NCBI GenBank assembly: GCA_016794245.1 | Contig: JAEUKR010000047.1 | Coordinates: 28,380 to 92,379 of the forward strand | DNA: 64,000 nucleotides | Direction: 5' to 3' | Source: Caedimonas sp. | Lineage (GTDB): Bacteria; Pseudomonadota; Alphaproteobacteria; Caedimonadales; Caedimonadaceae | Shown here: piece by piece, positions 21,583-29,497 of the stretch | How the letters are laid out: each line of letters opens with the position of its first letter | Position numbering within the stretch: the stretch's first letter is position 1 | Translations under genes and position numbers: made by a program | Notes under the pieces: generated by a model | What the model was told of the DNA's origin: nothing | What the model saw: the letters and a program-made list of their open reading frames with translations, nothing else | The model's database searches: none

Positions 21583-21786
21583 TATCCTTCGTTTTTCGCA
21601 ATCCGGGGGCGTTGGGGATCGGGCTTCGTGCTGCGTACGTCCTTTATATATGCTGCGGTTTCTCGTTGGCTTTTGCCTCAGAATCCCCCTGCCCTCTTTG
21701 GCCATGAAAAAAGATATCTTATATCTTTTGCGTGGCACTCATTGCTTGTTCGTCACCCTGGATTTTAAAATCCTTTGGGAATATTT
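21583..21786. repeat. Family A repeat interrupted by a family B element
   Basis: Left terminus TATCCTTCGTTTTTCGCAAT with GGGGGCGTTGGGGATCGGGC, right terminus GGATTTTAAAATCCTTTGGG. At about 204 bases it is some 75 longer than other full copies; the excess coincides with a B-like segment at 21666-21720. Confidence 0.65.
21666..21720 (+). repeat. Family B repeat nested in a family A copy
   Basis: TTGGCTTTTGCCTCAGAATC and CCCCTGCCCTC followed by GATGAAAAAAGA-like sequence resemble the copy at 28731-28785 (TTTTGCCTGAAAATCCCTGC). Confidence 0.45.
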
Positions 21787-21871
21787 TAGGCTCTCTCGCC
21801 GTTTTTTTACTCTTAACGCGCTCATTAATCGTCTGTATATTTTATTTAAATTTTGACGTTCCCCATTATCA

Positions 21872-22195
21872 TCAGGAGTTTTCATTCACCCATTCTTCCA
21901 ATTTATTCTTTGGCAATGGCCCAACTTTCGTTGACACGGCTTTACCATTTTTAAAGAGGATTAACGTCGGGATGCTGCGGATACCATATTGGCTAGGAGT
22001 AGACGGGTTCTCATCAACGTTCATTTTCACCACTTTGACTTTATCCTGCATGGAAGCTGCGACTTGCTCAAGGACAGGAGCGATCATGCGACAAGGCCCA
22101 CACCACTCAGCCCAAAAATCAACCAGAACAACCTGTTCCGATTTTAAAACTTCCTGTTCAAAAGAAGCATCATCAATACTTACGGGTCCAATCAT
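21872..22195 (-). CDS. trxA: Thioredoxin
   Basis: A 107-residue cytosolic thiol-disulfide reductant. The active site WCGPC has Cys32 and Cys35, followed by [29 protein letters not shown] contains the cis-Pro loop. It starts MIGPVSIDD. It is divergent from dapB; the gene for thioredoxin reductase is separate at 48352-49317. Confidence 0.96.
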   Translation of the reverse strand: MIGPVSIDDASFEQEVLKSEQVVLVDFWAEWCGPCRMIAPVLEQVAASMQDKVKVVKMNVDENPSTPSQYGIRSIPTLILFKNGKAVSTKVGPLPKNKLEEWVNENS

Positions 22196-22377
22196 GTTTG
22201 TTCTCCTTCCTGTAAAGATATCCTCACTTTATCCTACTCGACGATCGAGGACAAGAAGGTTCAGGTACTTGGGGCTGTCGCTTCTCATCCGATTGACCTG
22301 TTGTTTAACATCCTGTAATTTTGAAAAAACTTTTGGAGAAGCGCTGTAAAACCATCCGAGAAGCAGTGGAGAAGCAA

Positions 22378-23160
22378 ATGATTAAAATTGGCGTGTTGGG
22401 AGGATCAGGGCGTATGGGCAGGCTTATCGTCCAGAAAATCCTGGAAAGTCCCAAGGCTCGACTTTCAGCGGTCGGCATTCATCATCAAAAACCAATAGGG
22501 CTTGATCTGCCCGACATTCTGATGACGACCGATCCTGAGGAGGTTTTCAGTCATTCGGATATCGTGATCGACTTTACAAAACCAGAAGCTCTTCAGGATC
22601 ATATTGAAGCGGCGTTACGTTCAACGAAACCTGTGGTCATAGGAACGACAGGGTTAACCGACGCACATCAAATCCTCATCAAGGAGGCGGGTCATCATAT
22701 CCCAATCCTTTGGGCTCCCAATATGAGTCTTGGTTTGACGGTGATGCTTAAACTGACAGAGAAAATTGCGTCCATTCTTGACTCAAGTTTCGATATCGAA
22801 ATTCTGGAAATGCATCATCGTCATAAAACCGACGCCCCTTCAGGAACGGCTCTGGCCTTAGGGAAGGCTGCCGCTAAAGGAAGAAATATCCCTTTTCACG
22901 AAAATGCCTGCTTTAATCGTATGGAGTGCCATACATCCCGATCTAAAGACCAAATCGGTTTCGCCGTTTTGCGGGGCGGCAATGTTTCAGGCGACCATCA
23001 AGTGTTTTTTGCTTCTGACGAAGAAATTATTACACTTTCTCATCGCGCGCTTGATCGAGACATCTTTGCGAAAGGAGCGCTCAAGACTGCATTATGGCTC
23101 GTAGGGAAAAGCCCAGGACTTTACACCATGCAAGATGTAGCAGACTTGCCCTGGCGTTGA
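22378..23160 (+). CDS. dapB: 4-hydroxy-tetrahydrodipicolinate reductase
   Basis: NAD(P)H-dependent step of lysine/diaminopimelate synthesis. The nucleotide-binding GGSGRMG is at 8-14; VVIGTTGL, APNMSLG and the catalytic EMHHRHKTDAPSGTAL follow. From ATG 22378 (260 residues), preceded by TGGAGA, it matches the family; the in-frame TTG at 22321 would add an unrelated leader. Confidence 0.95.
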   Translation: MIKIGVLGGSGRMGRLIVQKILESPKARLSAVGIHHQKPIGLDLPDILMTTDPEEVFSHSDIVIDFTKPEALQDHIEAALRSTKPVVIGTTGLTDAHQILIKEAGHHIPILWAPNMSLGLTVMLKLTEKIASILDSSFDIEILEMHHRHKTDAPSGTALALGKAAAKGRNIPFHENACFNRMECHTSRSKDQIGFAVLRGGNVSGDHQVFFASDEEIITLSHRALDRDIFAKGALKTALWLVGKSPGLYTMQDVADLPWR

Positions 23161-23311
23161 CTTCATGACAGTTCCCGCCCCCGTCTGCCATTTCTGCTTC
23201 ATTTCACTCTGTAATTCACACGCAGACGGGAATTCATGAGACTTTCTGGATCGCTACTTTCACAATAGACTTCCTGCATCATCGATACAGAGAGGGAACC
23301 GACCACCAGGT

Positions 23312-23629
23312 TTATTTCGCTTTATCGGTGGCGTCTTTTATATTATTCGCCTGTTCTCTCATCTTTTTTGCCTCTTCTCTCAGTAAATTTGCGGCGTTAA
23401 CATCAGTTGCCTGTTTCGCCGCGGCCTGACGCTCGAGTTCAGCGGCTTTAACCAATATATCAACCTTTGACATGGGCGGTTGTGTTGAAGACGAAGCAGG
23501 AATTGGGAGCGAAGAAGAGAGAGTGAAAGAAGTTGCAGCAGCTTGATCAGAATATATGAACAACCCTCCTGCTATAACGGCTAACCTCAAATACCTTATC
23601 ATAGATATCATAGATGAATGTTTTTCCAT
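23312..23629 (-). CDS. Small predicted secreted protein, unknown function
   Basis: 105 residues. An N-terminal signal peptide (hydrophobic stretch about 12-26, cleavage plausible after the Ala-rich QAAA), then a Ser/Pro-rich linker, then a charged Ala-rich helix (about 55-105, heptad-like, LERQAAAKQ and LREEAKKMREQ). A good ribosome site, AAGGAG, lies 6 bases before the ATG. No family recognised; a periplasmic coiled-coil protein is the best description. Confidence 0.65.
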   Translation of the reverse strand: MEKHSSMISMIRYLRLAVIAGGLFIYSDQAAATSFTLSSSLPIPASSSTQPPMSKVDILVKAAELERQAAAKQATDVNAANLLREEAKKMREQANNIKDATDKAK

Positions 23630-23691
23630 AACAATCTCCTTTTATTATTGATTTTTTATCATTATAAAGTCATATTTTATAATTTGGCAAG

Positions 23692-23775
23692 TATCCCCTT
23701 CGTCTTTCAAAATTCGGGAGCGCTGAGGATCGGGATTCGTCTGCCACCCTGGATTTTGAAATCCTTTGAGGATAG
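23692..23775. repeat. Family A repeat, internally deleted copy
   Basis: Both termini are present (CCCCTTCGTCTTTCAAAATT and GGATTTTGAAATCCTTTGAG), but the copy is only about 84 bases. The central CGGCAAGTC segment is missing. Confidence 0.7.
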
Positions 23776-23809
23776 CAAAAAATGTAAATAATGTAACAGG
23801 AATATAAAA

Positions 23810-24172
23810 ATGCCTTCAAACCCTATCTTTGAAAAAATAGCCCAGGAAATTCAAACGCATTCTGTGGTTCTTTATATGAAAGGAACTAAAAGAATGCCCA
23901 TGTGCGGATTTTCTGGCTTTGTCGTTCAGGTCCTCAATCGTCTGGGCATAGAATACCATGACGTTAACGTGCTGGAGGCTCCTGAAATCCGTCAGGCTAT
24001 CAAGGAATTTAGCGATTGGCCAACCATTCCACAGTTGTATATCAAAGGCGAATTTATCGGGGGAGCTGATATTGTAAGAGAAATGACAACATCAGGAGAT
24101 TTTATAGAATTGTTACAAAATAAAGGCATTGAATTTAAAATATCTCCAAAGGACGTCGAGAAAAGAGTATAA
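23810..24172 (+). CDS. grxD: Monothiol glutaredoxin (Grx4 family)
   Basis: A CGFS-type monothiol glutaredoxin, which carries [2Fe-2S] clusters in iron-sulfur cluster delivery. It has KGTKRMPMCGFS with Cys32, then WPTIPQLYIKGEFIGGADI. It has 120 residues, with a short lysine-rich tail. The downstream HAD gene follows after 4 bases, suggesting one transcript. Confidence 0.95.
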   Translation: MPSNPIFEKIAQEIQTHSVVLYMKGTKRMPMCGFSGFVVQVLNRLGIEYHDVNVLEAPEIRQAIKEFSDWPTIPQLYIKGEFIGGADIVREMTTSGDFIELLQNKGIEFKISPKDVEKRV

Positions 24173-24176
24173 AAAG

Positions 24177-24776
24177 TTGGAAAAAGAAAAACCCAAGCAC
24201 TTTGACAATCTTTCCTGTTCTTCTCTTCTGCCTCTATGTATTGATCTTGACGGAACCCTTATCCAAACGGATGTTTTATCAGAATCGCTTTTGATTTACG
24301 TAAAGAAATTTCCCTGGCGAATCTTTCATATCGTTTGGTGGTTATGTCAAGGGCGGGCTATGCTCAAGAAAAAAATTGCCGATGACATTGATCTCGATAT
24401 TTCCTTAATGCCCGTCAATCAAAAAATGGTTGACCTTATTTTAAATTACAAAGCTCAAGGGCATCAAATTTATTTGGTGACGGCGGCCGCCCAAAAATAC
24501 GGGGAAGCGGCGGCAGCGTATTTTGGGTTCTTTGATGATGTGCTTACAAGCGACAGCCACACAAATTTGCGTTCGACCAATAAAGCCAACGCCCTTATTC
24601 AGCGATTCGGAGAGAGACATTATATTTATGCGGGCAACTCTGTCCATGATTTGGCCGTGTGGCGTCATGCCGCTGAAATCATTGCTGTCAATACACCGGC
24701 AAGAGTTCTTAAAAAAGCCGCTGCCCTGGGAAAGCCCATGACGATCTTGCAAGAGCGACCGAAAACAGAAAAATAA
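24177..24776 (+). CDS. HAD-superfamily phosphatase domain protein, lacking the usual UbiA partner domain
   Basis: The motif DLDGTLIQTD (nucleophile Asp and acid Asp), the Lys-containing middle region, and the later GNSVHDLAVW Asp motif mark a HAD-IB-like fold. The sequence (LPLCIDLDGTLI, LVTAAAQ, GLF-like FFDDVLTSD, NLRSTNKANAL) closely resembles the N-terminal domain of alphaproteobacterial HAD-UbiA prenyltransferase fusions. The protein stops at the expected domain border, with no UbiA residues downstream. The start is uncertain: TTG 24177 (199 residues) or TTG 24129 inside grxD; no ATG gives an intact domain. Confidence 0.8.
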   Translation: MEKEKPKHFDNLSCSSLLPLCIDLDGTLIQTDVLSESLLIYVKKFPWRIFHIVWWLCQGRAMLKKKIADDIDLDISLMPVNQKMVDLILNYKAQGHQIYLVTAAAQKYGEAAAAYFGFFDDVLTSDSHTNLRSTNKANALIQRFGERHYIYAGNSVHDLAVWRHAAEIIAVNTPARVLKKAAALGKPMTILQERPKTEK

Positions 24777-24802
24777 CTGTTCCAAGAGACATCTTTGCCT
24801 AA

Positions 24803-24850
24803 AGAATCTCCGTGCCATATCTGATGATGCAAGAGGTCTGTTCATGAAAT
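24803..24850 (+). repeat. Family B repeat
   Basis: Reads CCGTGCCATATCTGATGATG then CAAGAGGTCTGTTCATGAAA, close to the family B consensus core. Confidence 0.55.
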
Positions 24851-25130
24851 CAACTATATTTTAACCTCTCCTATGTTCTCATACTTTCTATAGAACTGTC
24901 TTGGGTCTATAGATGAAGGGCAAGCTCATTGTACAACCTAAATAGAGATAAAATGCTCTATATCATTTTTCTTTACTCATGATATTGTTTATACGTATAG
25001 CAAATATATCAACTTCACATATATCTTAGCAATACTCCAAAATACTCTCCTAATATATGCATATAACGTAGGGGGGATATGCAAAAAATATTCTTCTTTT
25101 AATGATCCATACAGGCTATAAAAAATCATC

Positions 25131-25264
25131 AAGAGTTTATCTCTTAATGAGTTTCGAGCGCAAGGCTCGGAAAGGGTCAGAGACCAAATTGTCTTTGATC
25201 CTACGTCTCCCAGACGTGAAGCCTCCCTGTTAAACTTGGCCGGGGTTAAGTCCCCGGCTCTTTT
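25131..25264 (+). ncRNA. Candidate structured small RNA with intrinsic terminator
   Basis: Five hairpins in a row: AAGAG/CTCTT (25131-25145); CGAGC-GCAAG-GCTCG (25155-25169); an 11-pair stem, 25174-25184 with 25191-25201, loop CAAATT; ACGTCT-CCC-AGACGT (25203-25217); and GCCGGGG/CCCCGGC (25239-25258) followed by TCTTTT. No reading frame explains it. It does not show the conserved sequences of tmRNA, SRP RNA or RNase P. The plus strand is favoured by the T-tract. No clear promoter was identified. Confidence 0.5.
25239..25264 (+). terminator. Intrinsic terminator of the RNA candidate
   Basis: A perfect 7-bp GC stem GCCGGGG/CCCCGGC with loop TTAAGT, followed by TCTTTT. Confidence 0.75.
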
Positions 25265-25393
25265 ATCCTCTTCTTTCCCTTAGACCTATCCTCAAATAAT
25301 TTCAGAATCTATAGGGACGAGCGAGCGGTGACCTCCATACGCGACATTCATAAGATTTCCTTCATCATCGACTCTAGCGAACGGTATATTCCT

Positions 25394-26350
25394 TTAGCTC
25401 AACCCTAGTTGACCCATGGTCAGAAACTTTTGGCGGCGGTGATTGTGCAATCCTTCAGGAGAATCATTTAAATAGTTTTTCAGCGCTTTTTCTATGGCAT
25501 CGCCTGTCTCAGCAATGGCGGATTTTGGCGAACGTTGCGCTCCTCCCAAGGGTTCGGGAATAATACAATCAATGATTTGAAGCGCTTTAAGGTCTTGAGC
25601 TGTCAACTTCTGGGCCGCGGCGGCATCCTGTTTCCTGTCGGCGCTTCGCCACAAAATCGAGGCGCACCCTTCAGGCGTCACGACTGAATAGATGGCATGT
25701 TCGAGCATTAAGACTTCGTTGGCCACAGCCAGAGCGATAGCCCCTCCTGACCCTCCCTCTCCCGTCACTGTAGCAATCACGGGAACACGCGCCTTAAGAA
25801 ACGCTTCAATGCTTCGGGCGATTGCTTCAGATTGACCTCGCTCTTCGGCATCTTTTCCGGGGTGTGCTCCCGCTGTGTCAACGAAGGTCAGGATCGGCAG
25901 CTTATAATCGTTCGCCAGATGAACCAGACGACGGGCTTTACGATAACCTTCGGGGCGCGGCATACCAAAGTTATGCAAAAGACGGGATTCAACATCATGT
26001 CCTTTTTCCGTCCCCATCACCATGACGGGTTGGCCGCGAAAACGCCCCAATCCTCCGATCACAGCCTTATCCTCGGCAAACGCGCGATCCCCCGCCAATT
26101 CTACAAAATCCTCAATCAATTGACCGATGAAATCAAGACAATGAGGACGTTCAGGATGACGTGCAACCAGGACTTTTTGCCACGGGGTAAGGCGTGAATA
26201 TGTCTGATGTAAAAGCTTTCGCACCTTATCTTCCAACCGCTCGACTTCTTTTGAAATATTGAAATCTTTCGAAGAGGAAAGATGACGCAGCTCGACGAGT
26301 TTGCTTTCAAGCTCGGCAATAGGCTGTTCAAATTCCAGAGGGGTCGTCAT
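25394..26350 (-). CDS. accA: Acetyl-CoA carboxylase, carboxyltransferase subunit alpha
   Basis: Transfers CO2 from carboxybiotin to acetyl-CoA with AccD, the first committed step of fatty-acid synthesis. The 318-residue protein has FEQPIAELESKL at the start, ARHPERPHCLDFI, GRFRGQPVMVMGTEKG, FVDTAGAHPGKDAEERGQ and GEGGSGGAIALAVAN, all family signatures. Normal length. It lies 21 bases downstream of xerD, so probably in one transcript. Confidence 0.96.
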   Translation of the reverse strand: MTTPLEFEQPIAELESKLVELRHLSSSKDFNISKEVERLEDKVRKLLHQTYSRLTPWQKVLVARHPERPHCLDFIGQLIEDFVELAGDRAFAEDKAVIGGLGRFRGQPVMVMGTEKGHDVESRLLHNFGMPRPEGYRKARRLVHLANDYKLPILTFVDTAGAHPGKDAEERGQSEAIARSIEAFLKARVPVIATVTGEGGSGGAIALAVANEVLMLEHAIYSVVTPEGCASILWRSADRKQDAAAAQKLTAQDLKALQIIDCIIPEPLGGAQRSPKSAIAETGDAIEKALKNYLNDSPEGLHNHRRQKFLTMGQLGLS

Positions 26351-26371
26351 TTCAATGTCCTTTGATATGAT

Positions 26372-27334
26372 TTATCTCTTTGTCCTAGCCTGTTTTGCAA
26401 GCGTTGACAAGGGATGACGCTCTAACACAAGCCGTTCCATCTTTTCAGTCATAACATGCGTGTAGATCTCGGTCGTTGAAACATCGGCATGGCCCAAAAG
26501 CTGTTGAACACTCACTAAATCTGCCCCTCGATCAAGAAGATGGGTGGCGAACGCATGGCGCAGAACGTGAGGCGACACACGTTGAGGATCAAGCCCTGCT
26601 TTCAAGGTAATTTCTTTTAAAATTTTCCCAAAACCCTGTCGCGTTAAATGTCCCTTCGCGCTTTTTGAGGGAAAAAGCCATGAAGAAAGTTTTGAGGAAG
26701 ACGAGGAAGGCTCAAAAACGTGTCGGACTTTTAAATATGACCTGATCGCTTGCAGGGAAGGATCAGATAATGGTACGATACGTTCTTTTCCACCTTTTCC
26801 CTTGATGATCAGATAAAGTTGCCCAGCCTGTAACGCTTGCAGAACGGTAAGTGTTGAAAGAGTCACAAGTTCCGAAACCCGCATTCCCGTGGCATAGAGA
26901 AGTTCAAGTAGGCATCTGGCCCGCGTCCCATCCGGCCCTGTCATTCCGTTCGTCACTTCCAGGAGAGCAAACACTTCATTCTCATGAAGAATTTTGGGAA
27001 TTGACCGCCCTTGACGAGGACTGTCCAGCATCAGCAGCGGATTATGCTGAATATGACCTTCGTTAAGAAGGAACTTGAAATATTGTCGCAAAGCCGAGAG
27101 CCGTCGCAATCGGGTGGAAGCACTCAACTGACGCGCATCAAGTTCTTTTATATAGGGCAATATGTCTTCTTCCGTTATGCTATCCATTTTTTCGTCAGGA
27201 TGCTTCTCCTTTATAAAGGCGAAAAATTCCTCTAGATCCGCCTTATACGCCATCAACGTATTTTGGGCAGCACCTCGCTCAACCGAGAGCATTTCCAGAA
27301 ATGATTCAATCAAATATGTCACACGTGTCTGCAT
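26372..27334 (-). CDS. xerD: Site-specific tyrosine recombinase XerD
   Basis: Resolves chromosome dimers at dif together with XerC. With ATG 27334 the protein has 320 residues; catalytic residues are Arg152 (ATGMRVSEL), Lys178/180 (IKGKGGKERI), His256 and Arg259 (SPHVLRHAFATHLL), His282 (LLGHADVS) and Tyr291 (TEIYTHV). The frame stays open upstream to a TTG at 27379, but those 15 codons come from a family A repeat and are unlikely to be translated. Confidence 0.94.
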   Translation of the reverse strand: MQTRVTYLIESFLEMLSVERGAAQNTLMAYKADLEEFFAFIKEKHPDEKMDSITEEDILPYIKELDARQLSASTRLRRLSALRQYFKFLLNEGHIQHNPLLMLDSPRQGRSIPKILHENEVFALLEVTNGMTGPDGTRARCLLELLYATGMRVSELVTLSTLTVLQALQAGQLYLIIKGKGGKERIVPLSDPSLQAIRSYLKVRHVFEPSSSSSKLSSWLFPSKSAKGHLTRQGFGKILKEITLKAGLDPQRVSPHVLRHAFATHLLDRGADLVSVQQLLGHADVSTTEIYTHVMTEKMERLVLERHPLSTLAKQARTKR

Positions 27335-27776
27335 TTTTACAACTCTATACCCAATGTCCAACACCCCCGGATTTCGCAAGGCAAAGGGTATCTGATTTGC
27401 GCGTAGGGCTATTTCATCTCTAACAAACGAAAAAATAAAATATTGATAATAGCTTAGGATATTAGCTGTAATATTAAAAAACTAGTTAAAAATAATTGGG
27501 TAAAACGACTTTTAAAGTCCCTGCTTCCTTAAACAATCATCAAAGAAATTAAAACCTCTAAAAAATATCAAATGGCCAAAGCGCTGAACTTTTCATTTGG
27601 TCAAGGATTTTACTTTTCGAATCCGTTGCCGTGTGGAGAATTGGCTTTTCTCCTGGAAAAAGATCCGGTATGGTGAATCATCTTTCAGAATGAGGTTGGT
27701 TTGAAAAACATCCTTTTTGGCATGGAGAAACATTCCTGCTCGCATGGGATTGATAAAAATTTAAGCGGATTTGAAA
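27335..27776. other. Intergenic region between divergent xerD and trhO
   Basis: About 440 bases. A partial family A repeat abuts xerD; the rest is AT-rich sequence with no gene I can support. Promoters for both genes are expected here but not pinpointed. Confidence 0.55.
27346..27391 (+). repeat. Family A repeat, right-half fragment
   Basis: CAATGTCCAACACCCCCGGA followed by TTTCGCAAGGCAAAGGGTAT matches the right half of the copy at 14993-15120. Confidence 0.7.
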
Positions 27777-28685
27777 ATGTCACATAGTGTCGTTGCGGCT
27801 CTTTACAAATTTGTTTTGCTTGAGGATTTTCAGGATTTGCAAATGCCTCTCCTGAAGGTTTGTCAATCAAACAAAGTCAAGGGAACGTTATTGCTCGCGC
27901 GGGAAGGAATTAACGGCACCATTGCAGGCACGCGGGAAGGAATGGATGCTGTCGTTTCTTATCTGCATACTGATCCGCGTTTTTGCGATCTTGAGTATAA
28001 AGAATCCTTTGCTCAAACCATGCCTTTTTATCGGATGAAAGTCCGGTTGAAAAAAGAGATTGTTACCTTGGGCGTGCCCACTGTTGATCCTACTCAAAGA
28101 GTTGGAATCTATGTCGAGCCGGAACATTGGAATAACCTGATAAACGACCCCGAAGTTGTGGTCATCGACACGCGAAATACATACGAGGTCGCGATTGGAA
28201 AATTCAAAAGAGCCAAAAATCCCCGCACCCAAACCTTTCGAGAGTTTCCTCAATTTGTGCAATCTCACCTTGATCCGGAAAAGCATAAAAAAGTGGCGAT
28301 GTATTGTACGGGAGGGATTCGTTGCGAAAAAGCATCGTCTTATATGCTGCAAGCCGGCTTTGAAGAAGTCTATCATCTCAAGGGGGGGATTTTAAAATAT
28401 CTGGAAAAAGTGCCTGCCCACCAAAGTTTATGGGAAGGTCAATGTTTTGTTTTTGACCAACGAACAGCAGTGAAAGAAGGACTCAGTCCTGGTGATTTTT
28501 CATCCTGTCATGCTTGCCGGCATCCTTTGTCAACAGAAGACCGCGCGTCAAGCTGTTTCGAGGAAGGAATATCCTGTCCTCATTGTTACAACGCTTTGAA
28601 CCCTGAAAAGAAGCATCGCCTGGCCGAGCGTCAACGCCAGTGTCAATTGGCCGCCGCCAGGGGATTGAACCATATTGGGTCATAA
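27777..28685 (+). CDS. trhO: tRNA uridine 5-hydroxylase TrhO (rhodanese domain, YceA/UPF0176)
   Basis: Oxygen-dependent hydroxylation of U34 in tRNAs, the first step to 5-carboxymethoxy/methoxyuridine. The N-terminal acylphosphatase-like domain has [17 protein letters not shown]; the rhodanese domain (about 115-215) has [16 protein letters not shown] and the active loop [11 protein letters not shown] (Cys177, Cys183). A C-terminal cysteine-rich part ([16 protein letters not shown]) may bind zinc. ATG 27777 is chosen over TTG 27771; 302 residues. Confidence 0.93.
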   Translation: MSHSVVAALYKFVLLEDFQDLQMPLLKVCQSNKVKGTLLLAREGINGTIAGTREGMDAVVSYLHTDPRFCDLEYKESFAQTMPFYRMKVRLKKEIVTLGVPTVDPTQRVGIYVEPEHWNNLINDPEVVVIDTRNTYEVAIGKFKRAKNPRTQTFREFPQFVQSHLDPEKHKKVAMYCTGGIRCEKASSYMLQAGFEEVYHLKGGILKYLEKVPAHQSLWEGQCFVFDQRTAVKEGLSPGDFSSCHACRHPLSTEDRASSCFEEGISCPHCYNALNPEKKHRLAERQRQCQLAAARGLNHIGS

Positions 28686-28730
28686 TAGACTTCTTTCTCA
28701 AGGTATATCTATATCCTATATCTGGCGGGT

Positions 28731-28785
28731 GATTTTGCCTGAAAATCCCTGCGCCCTATCTGTGATGAAAGAATTCTAATGAAAT
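28731..28785 (+). repeat. Family B repeat
   Basis: TTTTGCCTGAAAATCCCTGC, then GCCCTATCTGTGATGAAAG. It shares the 5' part with the nested copy at 21666 and the CTATCTG/GATGAAAG core with other B copies. It ends at the xseB stop. Confidence 0.5.
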
Positions 28786-29049
28786 TCAGAGTGTTTCTTC
28801 AAGTGGCGATGGGACTGTCGAGAAAGTCTCGTTTGCATCCTGGACAATATGTTCTATTTTCAGTCGCGCTTCGTCCAAAAGTTTCTCGCCATGTTTGCGC
28901 AGGCTTGTGCCGCGTTCATACGCTGTGATGGCCTCTTTTAAGGGAATTCGCCCTTCTTCCAGTTTCCGCACAAGCATTTCAAGCTCTTTCATGGACTCTT
29001 CAAAAGAGAGACTTTCAACATCAGTCAGTATATCAACGGCACGCGTCAT
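28786..29049 (-). CDS. xseB: Exodeoxyribonuclease VII small subunit
   Basis: Partner of XseA in single-strand exonuclease VII. The 87-residue helical protein has SFEESMKELEMLVRKLEEG and LKEAITAYERGTSLRKHGEKLL, the family hallmark. ATG 29049 has GGGA 8-11 bases upstream and gives normal length; the in-frame ATG at 29076 lacks a ribosome site. The large-subunit gene is 8.8 kb away (37869-39257). Confidence 0.93.
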   Translation of the reverse strand: MTRAVDILTDVESLSFEESMKELEMLVRKLEEGRIPLKEAITAYERGTSLRKHGEKLLDEARLKIEHIVQDANETFSTVPSPLEETL

Positions 29050-29082
29050 CCTATTTTCCCGCTCAAAGGCATACAAGAAATC

Positions 29083-29115
29083 TATACCTCCAACATCTTG
29101 AAAGGTGAAGGGTAG
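29083..29115 (+). repeat. Family A repeat, right-half fragment
   Basis: TACCTCCAACATCTTGAAAG, then GTGAAGGGTAG, resembles the right terminus. Confidence 0.5.
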
Positions 29116-29184
29116 ATTGCAAGAAGTTTATACAATTTTCTCGATTATAGAGAGATTGTTCAAAAATGAAAACCACTGATTAGA

Positions 29185-29215
29185 CTTCTTTGGTGATGAA
29201 AGATGTCTGATGAAG
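29185..29215 (+). repeat. Family B repeat fragment
   Basis: CTTTGGTGATGAAAGATGTC resembles the GTGATGAAAGAATTC part of the B copy at 28731. Confidence 0.35.
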
Positions 29216-29316
29216 ATTCTTTCATAAGGACTTCACTCAGTCCGCCCATTACGACGAAACCTCCAAAAACACAAATAAAACAACGGCGGCGCACATAAAA
29301 AACACGGCAAGTTTCT

Positions 29317-29338
29317 AATCTGCTTGTTATCTGCTTGT
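29317..29338. repeat. Short tandem duplication, 2 x 11 bp
   Basis: ATCTGCTTGTT occurs twice in immediate succession (29317-29327, 29328-29338). Confidence 0.9.
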
Positions 29339-29389
29339 TAATATGATTTTACTGTTTCTTCTATGGGGTAACCGAACGAATTAAATTTT

Positions 29390-29462
29390 TATATCCTTCG
29401 TCTTTCAGGATCTGGGAACGTTGAATGTCGCAGGGGTTCCGTTCTGCAAATACCTTAGGTAT
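29390..29462. repeat. Family A repeat, truncated left-end copy
   Basis: ATATCCTTCGTCTTTCAGGA then TCTGGGAACGTTGAATGTC matches the inverted right terminus; the other end is eroded. Confidence 0.6.
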
Positions 29463-29497
29463 ATGAGGTAATATCTGATTAATTTTTTTGAGGAAAT

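Larger units (their letters stand above)
21555..21871. other. Intergenic region filled by nested repeats
   Basis: About 320 bases between phaC and trxA without a credible gene. Most of it is an interrupted family A repeat with a family B element inside. Confidence 0.6.
24777..25393. other. Long intergenic region, AT-rich, with a repeat and a structured RNA candidate
   Basis: About 617 bases between convergent genes. 24803-24850 is a family B repeat; 24850-25130 is AT-rich with no visible gene; 25131-25264 forms consecutive hairpins ending in a terminator; the remainder shows nothing. Confidence 0.6.
29050..29497. other. Intergenic region with several repeat pieces
   Basis: About 450 bases between divergent xseB and the flavin reductase gene. 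It contains two family A pieces, a B-like piece near 29185-29215 and a perfect tandem duplication of ATCTGCTTGTT at 29317-29338. No gene seen. Confidence 0.55.
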
